Shown piece after piece: positions 25,856 through 34,419 of a DNA stretch of 64,000 nt. This stretch comes from CAYWIT01 sp964458415 (GTDB taxonomy: Bacteria; Pseudomonadota; Alphaproteobacteria; Micavibrionales; UBA2020). The stretch covers positions 88,785-152,784 of the forward strand of contig CAYWIT010000003.1 of NCBI GenBank assembly GCA_964458415.1, written 5' to 3'. The translations under genes were made by a program, and so were the position numbers. Numbering within the stretch: the stretch's first letter is position 1; every line of letters begins with the position of its first letter. Under the pieces are notes generated by a model. It saw only the letters and a list, made by a program, of their open reading frames with translations, did no database searches and had not been told where the DNA came from.

Positions 25856-26839
25856 TTAGCCGTTATTGACTTTGGCAAGCGGATGCTTTTCCGTTGTTGC
25901 TTTCATCTGTTCGCCAACAACCTGTGTGTAGATCTGGGTTGTTGCGATATCGGCATGTCCCAGCATTTTCTGGACGGAACGCAGATCCGCACCGTGCTTG
26001 AGCAGGTGGGTTGCGAACGCATGACGCAGAACGTGCGGGCTGACGCGATCAGCGTCAATGTTAGCGTTGCGAGCCAGCTCTTTCAGGAGCTGTGCGAAAC
26101 GCTGACGGGTCAGGTGACCGGATTCTGACGTCCGGGACGGGAAGAGCCATTTACCTTGGGATTCTGTACGATCCGAAGTCAGGAACTTCGTACGGATGTC
26201 CATATAGGATTTCATGGCTTTCTGTGCCGGTTCGGAGAGGGGAGCCATACGCTCACGGCCGCCTTTTCCTTCAACTGTCAGATAGCGGTTTTCCGTGCCG
26301 ATGGCTGTCAGCGGCAAGCCGACGAGCTCGGAAACACGGAGACCCGTTGCGTAGAGAATCTCGAGAAGGGCCACAAGTCTGAGGCTTTCCGGACCACCTT
26401 GCTTTTGCGCTGTGCCGATCAGGACGGAAACTTCGTCCTCGCTCAGAACTTTTGGCAGGGTGCGGGTTTGCTTCGGGCTTTCAATCGTGGATGTCGGATC
26501 ATCCGCGCGTTTGCCTTCAGAGACAAGGAAACCATAGAACTGGCGCAATGCGGAAATGCGACGGGCAATCGTGCGAACGGCTGTTTTTCCGCCGCCTTTG
26601 CTTTTTGCATTTTCGCGCATGCCGAGCTCAGTCAGATAGGCCTTGAGATCAGCGGTAGACGCCGTATCAATTTCTTTGCCTTGCTTTTTAAGGAAAGCGC
26701 AGACATCTGCAAGATCACGCTCATAAGCGTGACGTGTATTAAGCGCTGCACCGCGTTCAGCGATGAGCATATCTAGAAATGCATCAACAGTACCCGGGAG
26801 GGCTGCTTTCGGCATCTTTGGACGACCTGGACGTGCCAT
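25856..26839 (-). CDS. xerD: Site-specific tyrosine recombinase XerD
   Basis: Resolves chromosome dimers at dif with XerC at the division septum. 327 residues. N-terminal core-binding SAM-like domain (AFLDMLIAERGAALNTRHAYERDL) and a catalytic domain with the expected residues: Arg in ATGLRVSELVGL, Lys in VEGKGGRERM, His and Arg in SPHVLRHAFATHLLKHG, His in MLGHADIATTQIYT, and the nucleophilic Tyr in that last motif. The position suits a housekeeping XerD and not a mobile integrase. The start has AAAGGAGA upstream. Confidence 0.93.
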   Translation of the reverse strand: MARPGRPKMPKAALPGTVDAFLDMLIAERGAALNTRHAYERDLADVCAFLKKQGKEIDTASTADLKAYLTELGMRENAKSKGGGKTAVRTIARRISALRQFYGFLVSEGKRADDPTSTIESPKQTRTLPKVLSEDEVSVLIGTAQKQGGPESLRLVALLEILYATGLRVSELVGLPLTAIGTENRYLTVEGKGGRERMAPLSEPAQKAMKSYMDIRTKFLTSDRTESQGKWLFPSRTSESGHLTRQRFAQLLKELARNANIDADRVSPHVLRHAFATHLLKHGADLRSVQKMLGHADIATTQIYTQVVGEQMKATTEKHPLAKVNNG

Positions 26840-27261
26840 TGTTTTTTTTCTCCTTTATAAAGTTTTTTGTACCTACCCAGTGCGCTTAATCCAGAGTTCC
26901 GGCCAAGTGCGCTACGTAGTGTACAACCTCCGTAACAAGTTAAAACTTTAAGTCATAAAGCCGCATCCCGGTGGGAAATGCAATAGCGAATATGTGAAAA
27001 TTTATTTTTAGTATTCCATGGACTTAAAGTCATAATTAAAGAATGACCGCAAACCCATGAAACTTGTTACTTTTCTCACATAGTCTCATGCCGTCTTTAT
27101 TTCCACCCAAAACGCCTAAAAATCTCTGTTTTTGAGACGCTTAAGGTCATGATACGGCCCTTTGCGAAGCAGAATCACCGAGTTTCCCGAAGGAGAGAGC
27201 GGTGATTCGCCTCTTCATGGATATGCCCGCTGGCAGAACCTGAAGATTGAGAGAACAGACG
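26840..27261. other. 422-base gap with structured DNA, no gene seen
   Basis: Between xerD and a 51-residue gene. Next to xerD is its upstream region, with two copies of AGTGCGCT about 30 bases apart. AAGTCATAA occurs twice, near 26950 and 27028. A perfect 9-base hairpin sits at 27172-27208. The short open frames here look like chance. Confidence 0.5.
27172..27208. repeat. Hairpin in intergenic DNA, possible ncRNA element
   Basis: GAATCACCG (27172-27180) and CGGTGATTC (27200-27208) form a perfect 9-base stem around a 19-base loop, which itself holds TCCC and GGAGA. No T-run follows on either strand, so a simple terminator is unlikely. Confidence 0.5.
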
Positions 27262-27417
27262 TCAGGAATTACTTTCCAGGAAACGGCTGTTATCAAGCGT
27301 TTTTTCTACAGGCGCCTGCGTTACGGGGACATCCCAGACTGCAAAAACAACAAATCCGCCGACAGCCCCGATAAACGCAATCAAAAAAAGCCCTACGACC
27401 AGTCTTGATATCATCAT
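27262..27417 (-). CDS. Small single-pass membrane protein, 51 residues
   Basis: A short gene that length cut-offs would miss. The product starts MMISRLVVGL, has one hydrophobic segment (about residues 5-28, ending FVVFAVWDVP) and a short polar tail with QAPVEKTLDNSRF. I recall similar small proteins with a WD(I/V)PxP...VEK...RF pattern in alphaproteobacteria near xerD and aroK, so I take it as real. ATG at 27417 has GGGGTG just upstream, and a good promoter lies 140 bases further up. Function unknown; cytoplasmic membrane location expected. Confidence 0.7.
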   Translation of the reverse strand: MMISRLVVGLFLIAFIGAVGGFVVFAVWDVPVTQAPVEKTLDNSRFLESNS

Positions 27418-27460
27418 GCACCCCATTCATTGTTCATTCGGTGCGCGTTTATCGCTTGTC

Positions 27461-27484
27461 CGAAGTATTTTTCATTATACTTCG
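27461..27484 (-). repeat. Hairpin in the leader of the 51-residue gene
   Basis: CGAAGTAT and ATACTTCG form a perfect 8-base stem with an 8-base loop, inside the predicted leader 44 bases before the start codon. Confidence 0.5.
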
Positions 27485-27555
27485 CGCCTTGTGTTTTTGC
27501 CACCCTTTCGTGTCGCCAAGGCTGCACGAATGGTCTGTACCATAAAGCTCACTAT

Positions 27556-27584
27556 TTATTACATAATGCAATAATATATGTCAA
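27556..27584 (-). promoter_or_regulatory. Strong candidate promoter for the 51-residue gene
   Basis: Minus strand: consensus TTGACA (27584-27579), a 17-base AT-rich spacer, then TAATAA (27561-27556). Predicted leader about 130 bases. Confidence 0.65.
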
Positions 27585-27689
27585 TGGTATTTTTTCATAA
27601 AACTAAAATATTTTCTAAAACTGTGTAATCTCTTGATTTATGTAGGGAAAATTGTCACCCTGACCCGTATGTAATGATATGGGTTAAAA

Positions 27690-28223
27690 GTGGCTATAGA
27701 CAAGATCATCGTTCTTGTGGGGCTTATGGGGGCGGGAAAAAGTCGCGTGGGTCAGGAACTGGCCAAATTGCTGCATATCCCCTTTATTGATTCTGACCGT
27801 GAAATAGAAAAAGCGGCAGGCATGAAAGTTTCGGATATTTTTGAAAGATACGGCGAAGCTTCCTTTCGCGAGGGGGAGGCAAAAGTCATGATGCGGCTGC
27901 TTTCCGGCAAGGCGAAGGTGCTGGCTTCCGGTGGCGGGAGTTTTATTCAACCGGCTATCCGCTTAGCCGTAAAAGAAAAAGCATTATCAGTATGGTTAAA
28001 GGCGGATATTGAAACATTACTTGAGCGCGTTTCCCGTTCGGACCACAGGCCGCTACTGCAGGGCGTGGATCGGTCACGTAAGATGCAGGAGCTGATAGAG
28101 GCGCGTTATCCAGTCTATGCGGAAGCGGATATAACAATTGTGACGGATCGCCAGACGCCACAGCAAATGGCGCAGAAAATCGCTGAGGAAATTGAGAAAA
28201 TGGGCAGAAACAAGAGGGCGTAG
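27690..28223 (+). CDS. aroK: Shikimate kinase
   Basis: Phosphorylates shikimate with ATP in aromatic amino acid synthesis. 177 residues: P-loop VGLMGAGKSRVGQELA, shikimate-binding DSDREIE and the ASGGGSF loop, lid region DHRPLL. It starts with GTG at 27690. No clear ribosome site is present, and a promoter-like TTGTCA-17-TGATAT ends only about 10 bases before the start, so a nearly leaderless transcript is possible. aroB follows after 5 bases. Confidence 0.95.
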   Translation: MAIDKIIVLVGLMGAGKSRVGQELAKLLHIPFIDSDREIEKAAGMKVSDIFERYGEASFREGEAKVMMRLLSGKAKVLASGGGSFIQPAIRLAVKEKALSVWLKADIETLLERVSRSDHRPLLQGVDRSRKMQELIEARYPVYAEADITIVTDRQTPQQMAQKIAEEIEKMGRNKRA

Positions 28224-28228
28224 TCAGT

Positions 28229-29335
28229 ATGGTTGAAACTGTTTTACCAGTGCAGCATGGTTTGGGGCGATATGAAATTCATATCGGCGCCGGAATTTTG
28301 TCGGCTGGCGGCGAAAAGCTGAAACCGGTATTGCCATCGCGCCGGGTCTGCGTTGTGACGGATGAGATTGTTGCAAAAATTTATCTTGTCTCGTTGATGA
28401 AGGGGCTTGAAGCGGCCGGTTTTTCGGCCTGCCCGCCGGTTATTCTTCCTGTCGGGGAGGCGGTTAAGGATTTTAAACATTTAGAAGCCCTTATAAACAA
28501 ACTCTCAAGCTATAAGCTAGATAGAAAAACGACTTTGATTGCTCTGGGTGGTGGCGTTATTGGAGACCTGACCGGATTTGCGGCAGCAATTTATATGCGG
28601 GGAATTCCCTTTGTGCAGGTGCCGACGACTTTATTGGCGCAGGTGGATAGTGCGGTTGGCGGGAAAACAGGAATTAATCTTTTGGCTGGAAAAAATATGG
28701 CAGGGGCCTTTCACCAGCCCGTTATGGTTTTGACGGATACGGAAACGCTCAAGACTTTGCCGCCGCGGGAGCTGAAGGCGGGCTATGCCGAAATACTGAA
28801 ATATGCGCTGCTTGGTGATGCTGTTTTTTTTGAATGGCTGGAAAAAAATGGTGCCGGCGTTCTTTCTGGCAATGCAGTGCAACAGCAGGAGGCTATTGCC
28901 AGAAGTTGCCAGATGAAGGCCGCTATCGTTGCCGCTGACGAAAAGGAGCAAAACGATATTCGGGCTTTATTGAATTTAGGGCATAGTTTTGGCCATGCGC
29001 TTGAAGCCATGGGCTGCTATGATGGACGGCTGCTGCACGGCGAAGCGGTGGGGATCGGAATGATTCTGGCGTTTTCCTTATCGGCACGGCTGGGCTTTTG
29101 TCCGGAGGCGGATCTTGACAGGCTGCGGTCGCATATGGGGCAACTCGGCTTGATGGAGGCGCCGCCATTCAGGGGTTCTGCAGGGGAAGTATTGGTGCAT
29201 ATGCGCGGGGACAAAAAAAACAGTGACGGAAAAATGACATTGATCCTTGCACGCGGGATTGGTCAGGCCTTCGTTGCACATGATATTGATGAGAAGCTGC
29301 TGCTGGCTTTCTTGCAGGAACAATGGAGTAATTGA
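28229..29335 (+). CDS. aroB: 3-dehydroquinate synthase
   Basis: Converts DAHP to 3-dehydroquinate using NAD+ and a divalent metal; second step of the shikimate pathway. 368 residues with IALGGGVIGDLTGFAAAIYMRG (nucleotide binding), VPTTLLAQVDSAVGGKTGIN, and the metal ligands in GYAEILKYALL and NLGHSFGHALEAMGCY. It follows aroK by 5 bases and its stop overlaps the ribosome-site region of the next gene, so all are one operon. Confidence 0.97.
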   Translation: MVETVLPVQHGLGRYEIHIGAGILSAGGEKLKPVLPSRRVCVVTDEIVAKIYLVSLMKGLEAAGFSACPPVILPVGEAVKDFKHLEALINKLSSYKLDRKTTLIALGGGVIGDLTGFAAAIYMRGIPFVQVPTTLLAQVDSAVGGKTGINLLAGKNMAGAFHQPVMVLTDTETLKTLPPRELKAGYAEILKYALLGDAVFFEWLEKNGAGVLSGNAVQQQEAIARSCQMKAAIVAADEKEQNDIRALLNLGHSFGHALEAMGCYDGRLLHGEAVGIGMILAFSLSARLGFCPEADLDRLRSHMGQLGLMEAPPFRGSAGEVLVHMRGDKKNSDGKMTLILARGIGQAFVAHDIDEKLLLAFLQEQWSN

Positions 29336-29337
29336 CG

Positions 29338-30654
29338 ATGGGTTCATTATGGGTTGAGTTGGGGTTGTTTTTCTTTTTGCTGGTTTGTTCGGCATTTTTT
29401 TCATGTTCCGAAACCGCGCTGACGGCGGCATCGCGGGCGCGGATGCATACACTGGAAAACGATGGCAACAAACGGGCAAAGCTGGTCAATCGCTTGCGCG
29501 AGCATAAGGATCGGCTGATCGGCGGCCTTCTTTTGGGAAATAATCTGGTCAATATTTCCGCTTCGGCGCTGGCCACGGCTGTTTTAATCAAGGTTTTCGG
29601 CGAGGCGGGGCTGGCTTATGCCACGATAGGCGTGACAGCGCTGGTGCTGGTTTTTTCAGAGGTGATGCCAAAGACCTACGCCCTGATGTATCCGGATCGC
29701 GTTGCGTTGCGTGTGGCGCCACTGGTGGCATTTGTTGTAGGGGTGTTTTCTCCTGTGGTGCATACGGTCTCCCGTATTGTGAATGCGATTTTTCATCTAC
29801 TGGGCGTGGACAAGGATACGCATTCCGTCGCGGCGCAGGAAGAAGAGTTGCGCGGTGCGATCGAGCTCCTCGGGGATGAGGGCGATGACAGCGCGGGCGG
29901 GCAGGAAAAACGCGCGATGTTGCGCTCTATTCTTGATCTGGCGGATGTGCAGGTCGAGGAAATCATGGTTCATCGCAAGAACGTCAGGATGATCAACGGG
30001 GATTGGCCGATGGACAAGATCGTTGATGAGGTTCTGGGCAGTTCGTTTACGCGTATCCCTCTCTGGAAGGAGAGTCCGGATAACATCATTGGCATTATTC
30101 ATGCGCGGCTTCTGATGCAGGAGCTGCGGAATTGCAAGGGAAATGTGGATTGCGTGGATATCAGCAAGACGATGATGGAGCCGTGGTTTATTCCTGAATC
30201 CACCACGCTGTTTGACCAGTTGCAGGCTTTTCGCCGCCGTCGCGAACATTTTGCCATTATGGTAGATGAATATGGCGCGTTGATGGGGGTCATTACGCTT
30301 GAGGATATTCTGGAGGAAATCGTTGGCCAGATTGATGACGAGCGGGATATGGCGGTACAAGGGGTTCGTGCGCAGCAGGATGGCAGCTATCTGGTTGATG
30401 GCAAGGTCACGATCCGTGACTTGAACCGGGAATTCGGCTGGCGTTTGCCAGACGAGGATTATTCAACGCTTGCCGGGTTGTTGCTGTTCGAAACGCAACG
30501 TATTCCGAATGTCGGACAGACTTTTAATTTTCATGATTTCCGCTTTGATATCTTGAAGAAACAAAGAAATCAGCTGACGCTTGTCCGTGTCACGCCGCTT
30601 TTGGGGGAGGATGATGAATCGGGGGCGTGGCGCCTCAAAGAGGGGAGAGGCTGA
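29338..30654 (+). CDS. CNNM/CorC-type membrane protein (DUF21 + CBS + CorC_HlyC)
   Basis: 438 residues. An N-terminal DUF21 domain with about three to four membrane helices (CSAFFSCSETALTAASRAR is characteristic), then a CBS pair (VEEIMVHRKNVRMI to VDEYGALMGVITLEDILEEI) and a C-terminal CorC_HlyC domain (YLVDGKVTIRDLNREFGW, ending FDILKKQRNQLTLVRV). Related proteins take part in magnesium or cobalt transport. The ATG at 29338 follows GGAG, two bases after the aroB stop. An aroK-aroB-CBS gene order is familiar in alphaproteobacteria. Confidence 0.9.
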   Translation: MGSLWVELGLFFFLLVCSAFFSCSETALTAASRARMHTLENDGNKRAKLVNRLREHKDRLIGGLLLGNNLVNISASALATAVLIKVFGEAGLAYATIGVTALVLVFSEVMPKTYALMYPDRVALRVAPLVAFVVGVFSPVVHTVSRIVNAIFHLLGVDKDTHSVAAQEEELRGAIELLGDEGDDSAGGQEKRAMLRSILDLADVQVEEIMVHRKNVRMINGDWPMDKIVDEVLGSSFTRIPLWKESPDNIIGIIHARLLMQELRNCKGNVDCVDISKTMMEPWFIPESTTLFDQLQAFRRRREHFAIMVDEYGALMGVITLEDILEEIVGQIDDERDMAVQGVRAQQDGSYLVDGKVTIRDLNREFGWRLPDEDYSTLAGLLLFETQRIPNVGQTFNFHDFRFDILKKQRNQLTLVRVTPLLGEDDESGAWRLKEGRG

Positions 30655-30656
30655 TA

Positions 30657-32543
30657 ATGGGCGGAATTGCCGGATATCTCGGGTCGGAGCAGGCGCCGGA
30701 CGTTTTGCGGGGCATGGCAGAAAAACTTTCCCATCGTGGTCCTGATGGGAGCGGGGAACATGTTTCTGCCCCTGTTTTTATGGGGGTGCGCTGGGCCGGG
30801 GATAGCGCCCAGCCTGTTGTCGGCGATGACGGGCAGACGGCCATTGTTTTCGATGGGGAGATATATAATAGCCGCAAGGAACGTCAGAAACTGACGGAAA
30901 AGGGGCATGTTTTTAAAACGCGCTCCAGTGCGGAAGTCATTCTCCGGCTTTATCAGGAATATGGGGTCGGCTGCGTCAGTCGTTTGCGGGGATCCTTTGT
31001 TTTTGCAATTCATGACAAGGCCGCGAACCTTGTTTTCATGGCGCGGGACCGTATGGGTGTGAAGCCGCTATATTATGCGACGACACCTGCGGGGGATCTG
31101 GTTTTCGCTTCCGAAATCAAGGCGCTTTTCGCGCATCCGGCGATGTCTGCGGTCCCGAATTTAGTCGGGATTGATGCTTTTTTGACGTTGCGCTACAGTC
31201 CCGGACCGGAATCCATGTTCCGTGGCGTGCACCGGTTGCCGGCGGGACACCGGCTGATCTGGAATCCGGGACTGCATGTGATGGTGGAACAGTACTGGTC
31301 GTGGGAAAATTATCAGGTGCCAGACCCTGCCCTGAAATCGGATGCGGATTTTCAGCAGCGGTTTGATGCGCTGTTTGAAGAATCTGTCGGATTGCGGATC
31401 GAGGGAGATTCCCTTCCGGGCGTGCTGTTGTCTGGCGGATTGAATTCAGCGGCCGTTGCCGCGGCCATGACGAAGCTGTCGGGAGGGCCTGTCCGGACTT
31501 TCTCGGTGGGGTTTGAAGAATCGTCCGGCGCATTGCAGGAGGCGCGGAATATTGCGCAGATTCTTGGATCAGAGCATCAGGAAATCATTTGCAGTCCGGC
31601 GGACATGGCGCGCTTGCCGGATCTGATCCGGTCTCTGGACGAACCGATAGGTGATCCGTTGATTTTGCCGATGAGCCTTGTTACAGGGCTGGCGCGGAAA
31701 AATGTCAGGGCTGTCTTGTCCGGTGACGGTGCCGATGAGCTTCTTTGCGGGCATTATATGCATAGCGCACTGCTTCGCGCCAGAAATCTGCCGCGGGTCG
31801 CTTATGATGTTTTACGGCCTGTCGTGGAATTTATTCCGCCATTCCTTTTAAACATGGTGTTTGATTATCCTGGAAAGATGGGGGCGCGCAGCAAGCGCAA
31901 GCTGGTGGATTTTATCGCCGAGATGAAACGCGGCAGCTTGCGGAACCAATATATGTTTCTGCACTCTCTCTTTGACAGCGTTGACAAGAAGCATGTCTAT
32001 GGACATGACATGCAGCGTGTCATGGGAACTTTTCAGAGCCTTCAGGAAGCGGAGTCGCAATGGCCGACAGCGATGTCCACCATGCTGGCGCTACAGCAGG
32101 AACACTGGTTGCCGGATAGCGTCTTGACGCGACTTGACAAGATTTCTGCAGCAGGCGCGCTTGAGGTGCGTACGCCCTTTATGGACCATAAGCTGGTCGA
32201 GTTTCTTTTATCCGTTCCCGATCATTTGAAGCGGGGAGGCAATAAAGACAAAATTCTGCTGAGGAATTATGCGGCGAAAACCTTTCCAAAGCTTTCATCG
32301 GCACCGGGGCGGGCTTTTTATGTCCCGCTGGAAAAGTATATTTTCACGTCACCGCTGAAGGAAATGGTCGAGCAATGCCTGTCTGAAGAGAGCGTAAAGC
32401 GGCGGGGTCTGTTTGAATGGGGCGGGGTCAGGCATATTCTGGAGCAAATGCGTTCAGGAGATTTTATTTTTGCCAAACAAGCCTTTGCCCTGCTTGTGCT
32501 GGAGCTCTGGTTCAGGACATATATAGATTATGAAAAAAACTAG
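30657..32543 (+). CDS. Asparagine-synthetase-like protein with altered active sites
   Basis: 628 residues with the AsnB plan: an N-terminal class II glutaminase-like domain and a C-terminal ATP-PPi synthetase-like domain (FSVGFEES, LSGDGADELLCG, EVRTPFMDHKLVEF). The catalytic Cys2 is absent: the protein starts MGGIAGYLG where AsnB has MCGIAG. Glutamine-binding positions are changed too (FDGEIYN for xNGEIYN; TRSSAEV for TGSDxEV). In the PP-loop SGGLDS is SGGLNS (Asn263). The start has AGGGGAGAGG upstream and lies two bases after the CBS gene's stop. Either a non-catalytic relative or a ligase that has changed chemistry. Confidence 0.85.
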   Translation: MGGIAGYLGSEQAPDVLRGMAEKLSHRGPDGSGEHVSAPVFMGVRWAGDSAQPVVGDDGQTAIVFDGEIYNSRKERQKLTEKGHVFKTRSSAEVILRLYQEYGVGCVSRLRGSFVFAIHDKAANLVFMARDRMGVKPLYYATTPAGDLVFASEIKALFAHPAMSAVPNLVGIDAFLTLRYSPGPESMFRGVHRLPAGHRLIWNPGLHVMVEQYWSWENYQVPDPALKSDADFQQRFDALFEESVGLRIEGDSLPGVLLSGGLNSAAVAAAMTKLSGGPVRTFSVGFEESSGALQEARNIAQILGSEHQEIICSPADMARLPDLIRSLDEPIGDPLILPMSLVTGLARKNVRAVLSGDGADELLCGHYMHSALLRARNLPRVAYDVLRPVVEFIPPFLLNMVFDYPGKMGARSKRKLVDFIAEMKRGSLRNQYMFLHSLFDSVDKKHVYGHDMQRVMGTFQSLQEAESQWPTAMSTMLALQQEHWLPDSVLTRLDKISAAGALEVRTPFMDHKLVEFLLSVPDHLKRGGNKDKILLRNYAAKTFPKLSSAPGRAFYVPLEKYIFTSPLKEMVEQCLSEESVKRRGLFEWGGVRHILEQMRSGDFIFAKQAFALLVLELWFRTYIDYEKN

Positions 32544-32691
32544 TGATGCCAAATTTGGAACGTTCATTGATCGGCGTCAATTGTAAAAAAAAAAAGATTA
32601 TATACCCTTTATTTAGGGGGATTAGTTATTATCTCATCTAGGTAGGGGTGCGGCTCTCCTTCTGTGGCAAAACGGGTTGAAGGGAAATGAC

Positions 32692-34419
32692 ATGAAATTC
32701 ACAATCAGCAAAAAGTTGATGGTTTTTAATGCGATATTCATTTCATTGATCATGTTTTCCGCTGTGATGACATATCTTCTCCTGACGGATCAAAAGAGGG
32801 AGATTGAAGCCAGTGTTGTAAAAAAAATAGAAGTTTCCACAAAGGATATTGCGGCGCTGCAGGTGGGGGTTAAAAATATCCAGATCGACATTATTCAGGT
32901 GCAGCAATGGCTGACGGATATTTCCGCTACGCGCGGCCTTGATGGCTTGAATGACGGCTATGACGAGGCGGAAGCCGCAGCGCAGCTTTTTGCGCAGCAT
33001 ACGGAAGAAGTGCTGGCTATCGCAAAAAAACTCCAGTTGTCTACAATTATAGAGACGGTTGAGAAAGCGCAGGAGGCTTTTGGCCCGTATTATGCGACAG
33101 GCAAGAAAATGGCCGCAGGTTACATCAGTGAAGGTCCTGCTCTTGGCAATACAATCATGGGGGAGTTTGACGGAACCGCAGCGGCCATGGCGGAGGAGAT
33201 GGAGGCCTTGGTCGCTGAAACAAACAAGGTTTCAGAAACCGTTTTGCAGGAAGTTGATAATGCTTTGGAGAAAGTTATATTGGCAGCAAACAAGCTGGTC
33301 CAGATCACGGTGCTGATCGGCATTGTCAGCCTTATTGTCGGTATTTTTCTGAGCGTTTATGCGTTCAGAAGTATTGCACAGCCTTTGTCCGGCATGACAA
33401 AAATTGTTCAGGCCCTTTCGGCGGGGCAACTGAATATCGATATTTTGCACAAGGATCGTCGGGATGAAATCGGCGATATGGCCGCCGCTTTTCAGGTGCT
33501 GAAAGACAACTCGCTGGAGGCAGAACGGCTGAAGGATGAAAAGCTGCGCGCGGCAGCTATAGCAACAGAAGAAGCCATAGTGCTGCAACGTGAAATTGAG
33601 TCCTTTCAGGCACAAATTGAAGCCGTTGTGATGAATGTCAACAAGGCGTCGCGCGGGATGGAGAATACGGCGCAGGTTTTAAAATCCGTTGCGGATTCTG
33701 CCAGAGAGCAGGCGACAGTGGCAGCGGCGGCTTCGGAGGAAGCGTCATCAAATGTACAGGCGGTGGCGAGCGCTACGGAAGAGCTTTCGGCTTCAATTCA
33801 TGAAATTTCGCAGCAGGTTGTCAGGACGACGCAGATATCCAGCGAGGCCAGCGCCAAGGCGCAGCATAGTACGAATCAGGTCCGCAGTCTTGTTGACGCT
33901 TCGGACAAGATTGGCGTTGTCGTCAAGCTGATTTCCGATATTGCCGAACAGACGAATCTTCTGGCGCTGAATGCGACGATTGAAGCCGCACGGGCGGGGG
34001 ATGCCGGTAAGGGCTTTGCCGTGGTGGCAAGCGAGGTGAAATCTCTGGCCAATCAAACCGCCAATGCGACGGAACAGATCGGCGAGCAGATCAGGGCTAT
34101 CCAGACGGCGACGGCGGATGCGGCGACGGCAATAGAGGATATTGCCCGGACGATTGAGGAAATGGGCGGGATCACGTCTTCCGTGGCGGCGGCGGTCGAG
34201 GAACAAGGCGCCGCGACATCGGAAATTTCGCGCAACGTGCAACAGGCCTCCGTGGGAACGCAGAATGTTGCGGCCAGTATTTCCGAGGTTTCTCAGGCGA
34301 CGAATATGACGGGTTCTTCCGCAGATCAGGTGATGCAGTCGTCTGGTGATCTGGTGAAGCAGTCGGATGTTTTAAAGGCCTCGGTGGAGAGGTTCCTGTC
34401 AACCGTCAGGGCCGCGTAA
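32692..34419 (+). CDS. Methyl-accepting chemotaxis protein
   Basis: Transmembrane chemoreceptor of 575 residues. TM1 about 9-31, a helical periplasmic domain to about 203 (with IIQVQQWLTDISATRG, as in four-helix-bundle sensors), TM2 about 204-227, HAMP about 228-280, then the signalling domain whose tip reads DIAEQTNLLALNATIEAARAG. No CheR-tether pentapeptide at the C-terminus (LSTVRAA). ATG at 32692 with GAAGGGA upstream; an in-frame TTG at 32677 is less likely. Ligand unknown. No che genes in the window. Overlaps coaBC tail to tail by 14 bases. Confidence 0.93.
   Translation: MKFTISKKLMVFNAIFISLIMFSAVMTYLLLTDQKREIEASVVKKIEVSTKDIAALQVGVKNIQIDIIQVQQWLTDISATRGLDGLNDGYDEAEAAAQLFAQHTEEVLAIAKKLQLSTIIETVEKAQEAFGPYYATGKKMAAGYISEGPALGNTIMGEFDGTAAAMAEEMEALVAETNKVSETVLQEVDNALEKVILAANKLVQITVLIGIVSLIVGIFLSVYAFRSIAQPLSGMTKIVQALSAGQLNIDILHKDRRDEIGDMAAAFQVLKDNSLEAERLKDEKLRAAAIATEEAIVLQREIESFQAQIEAVVMNVNKASRGMENTAQVLKSVADSAREQATVAAAASEEASSNVQAVASATEELSASIHEISQQVVRTTQISSEASAKAQHSTNQVRSLVDASDKIGVVVKLISDIAEQTNLLALNATIEAARAGDAGKGFAVVASEVKSLANQTANATEQIGEQIRAIQTATADAATAIEDIARTIEEMGGITSSVAAAVEEQGAATSEISRNVQQASVGTQNVAASISEVSQATNMTGSSADQVMQSSGDLVKQSDVLKASVERFLSTVRAA

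Noticed and set aside
25856..26839. XerD gene as the integrase of a mobile element
   Set aside because: Its sequence and housekeeping neighbours fit a chromosomal XerD; no flanking repeats were seen.
27162..27374. A 70-codon plus-strand frame between xerD and aroK
   Set aside because: It overlaps the better-supported 51-residue gene on the minus strand and covers a hairpin; no ribosome site.
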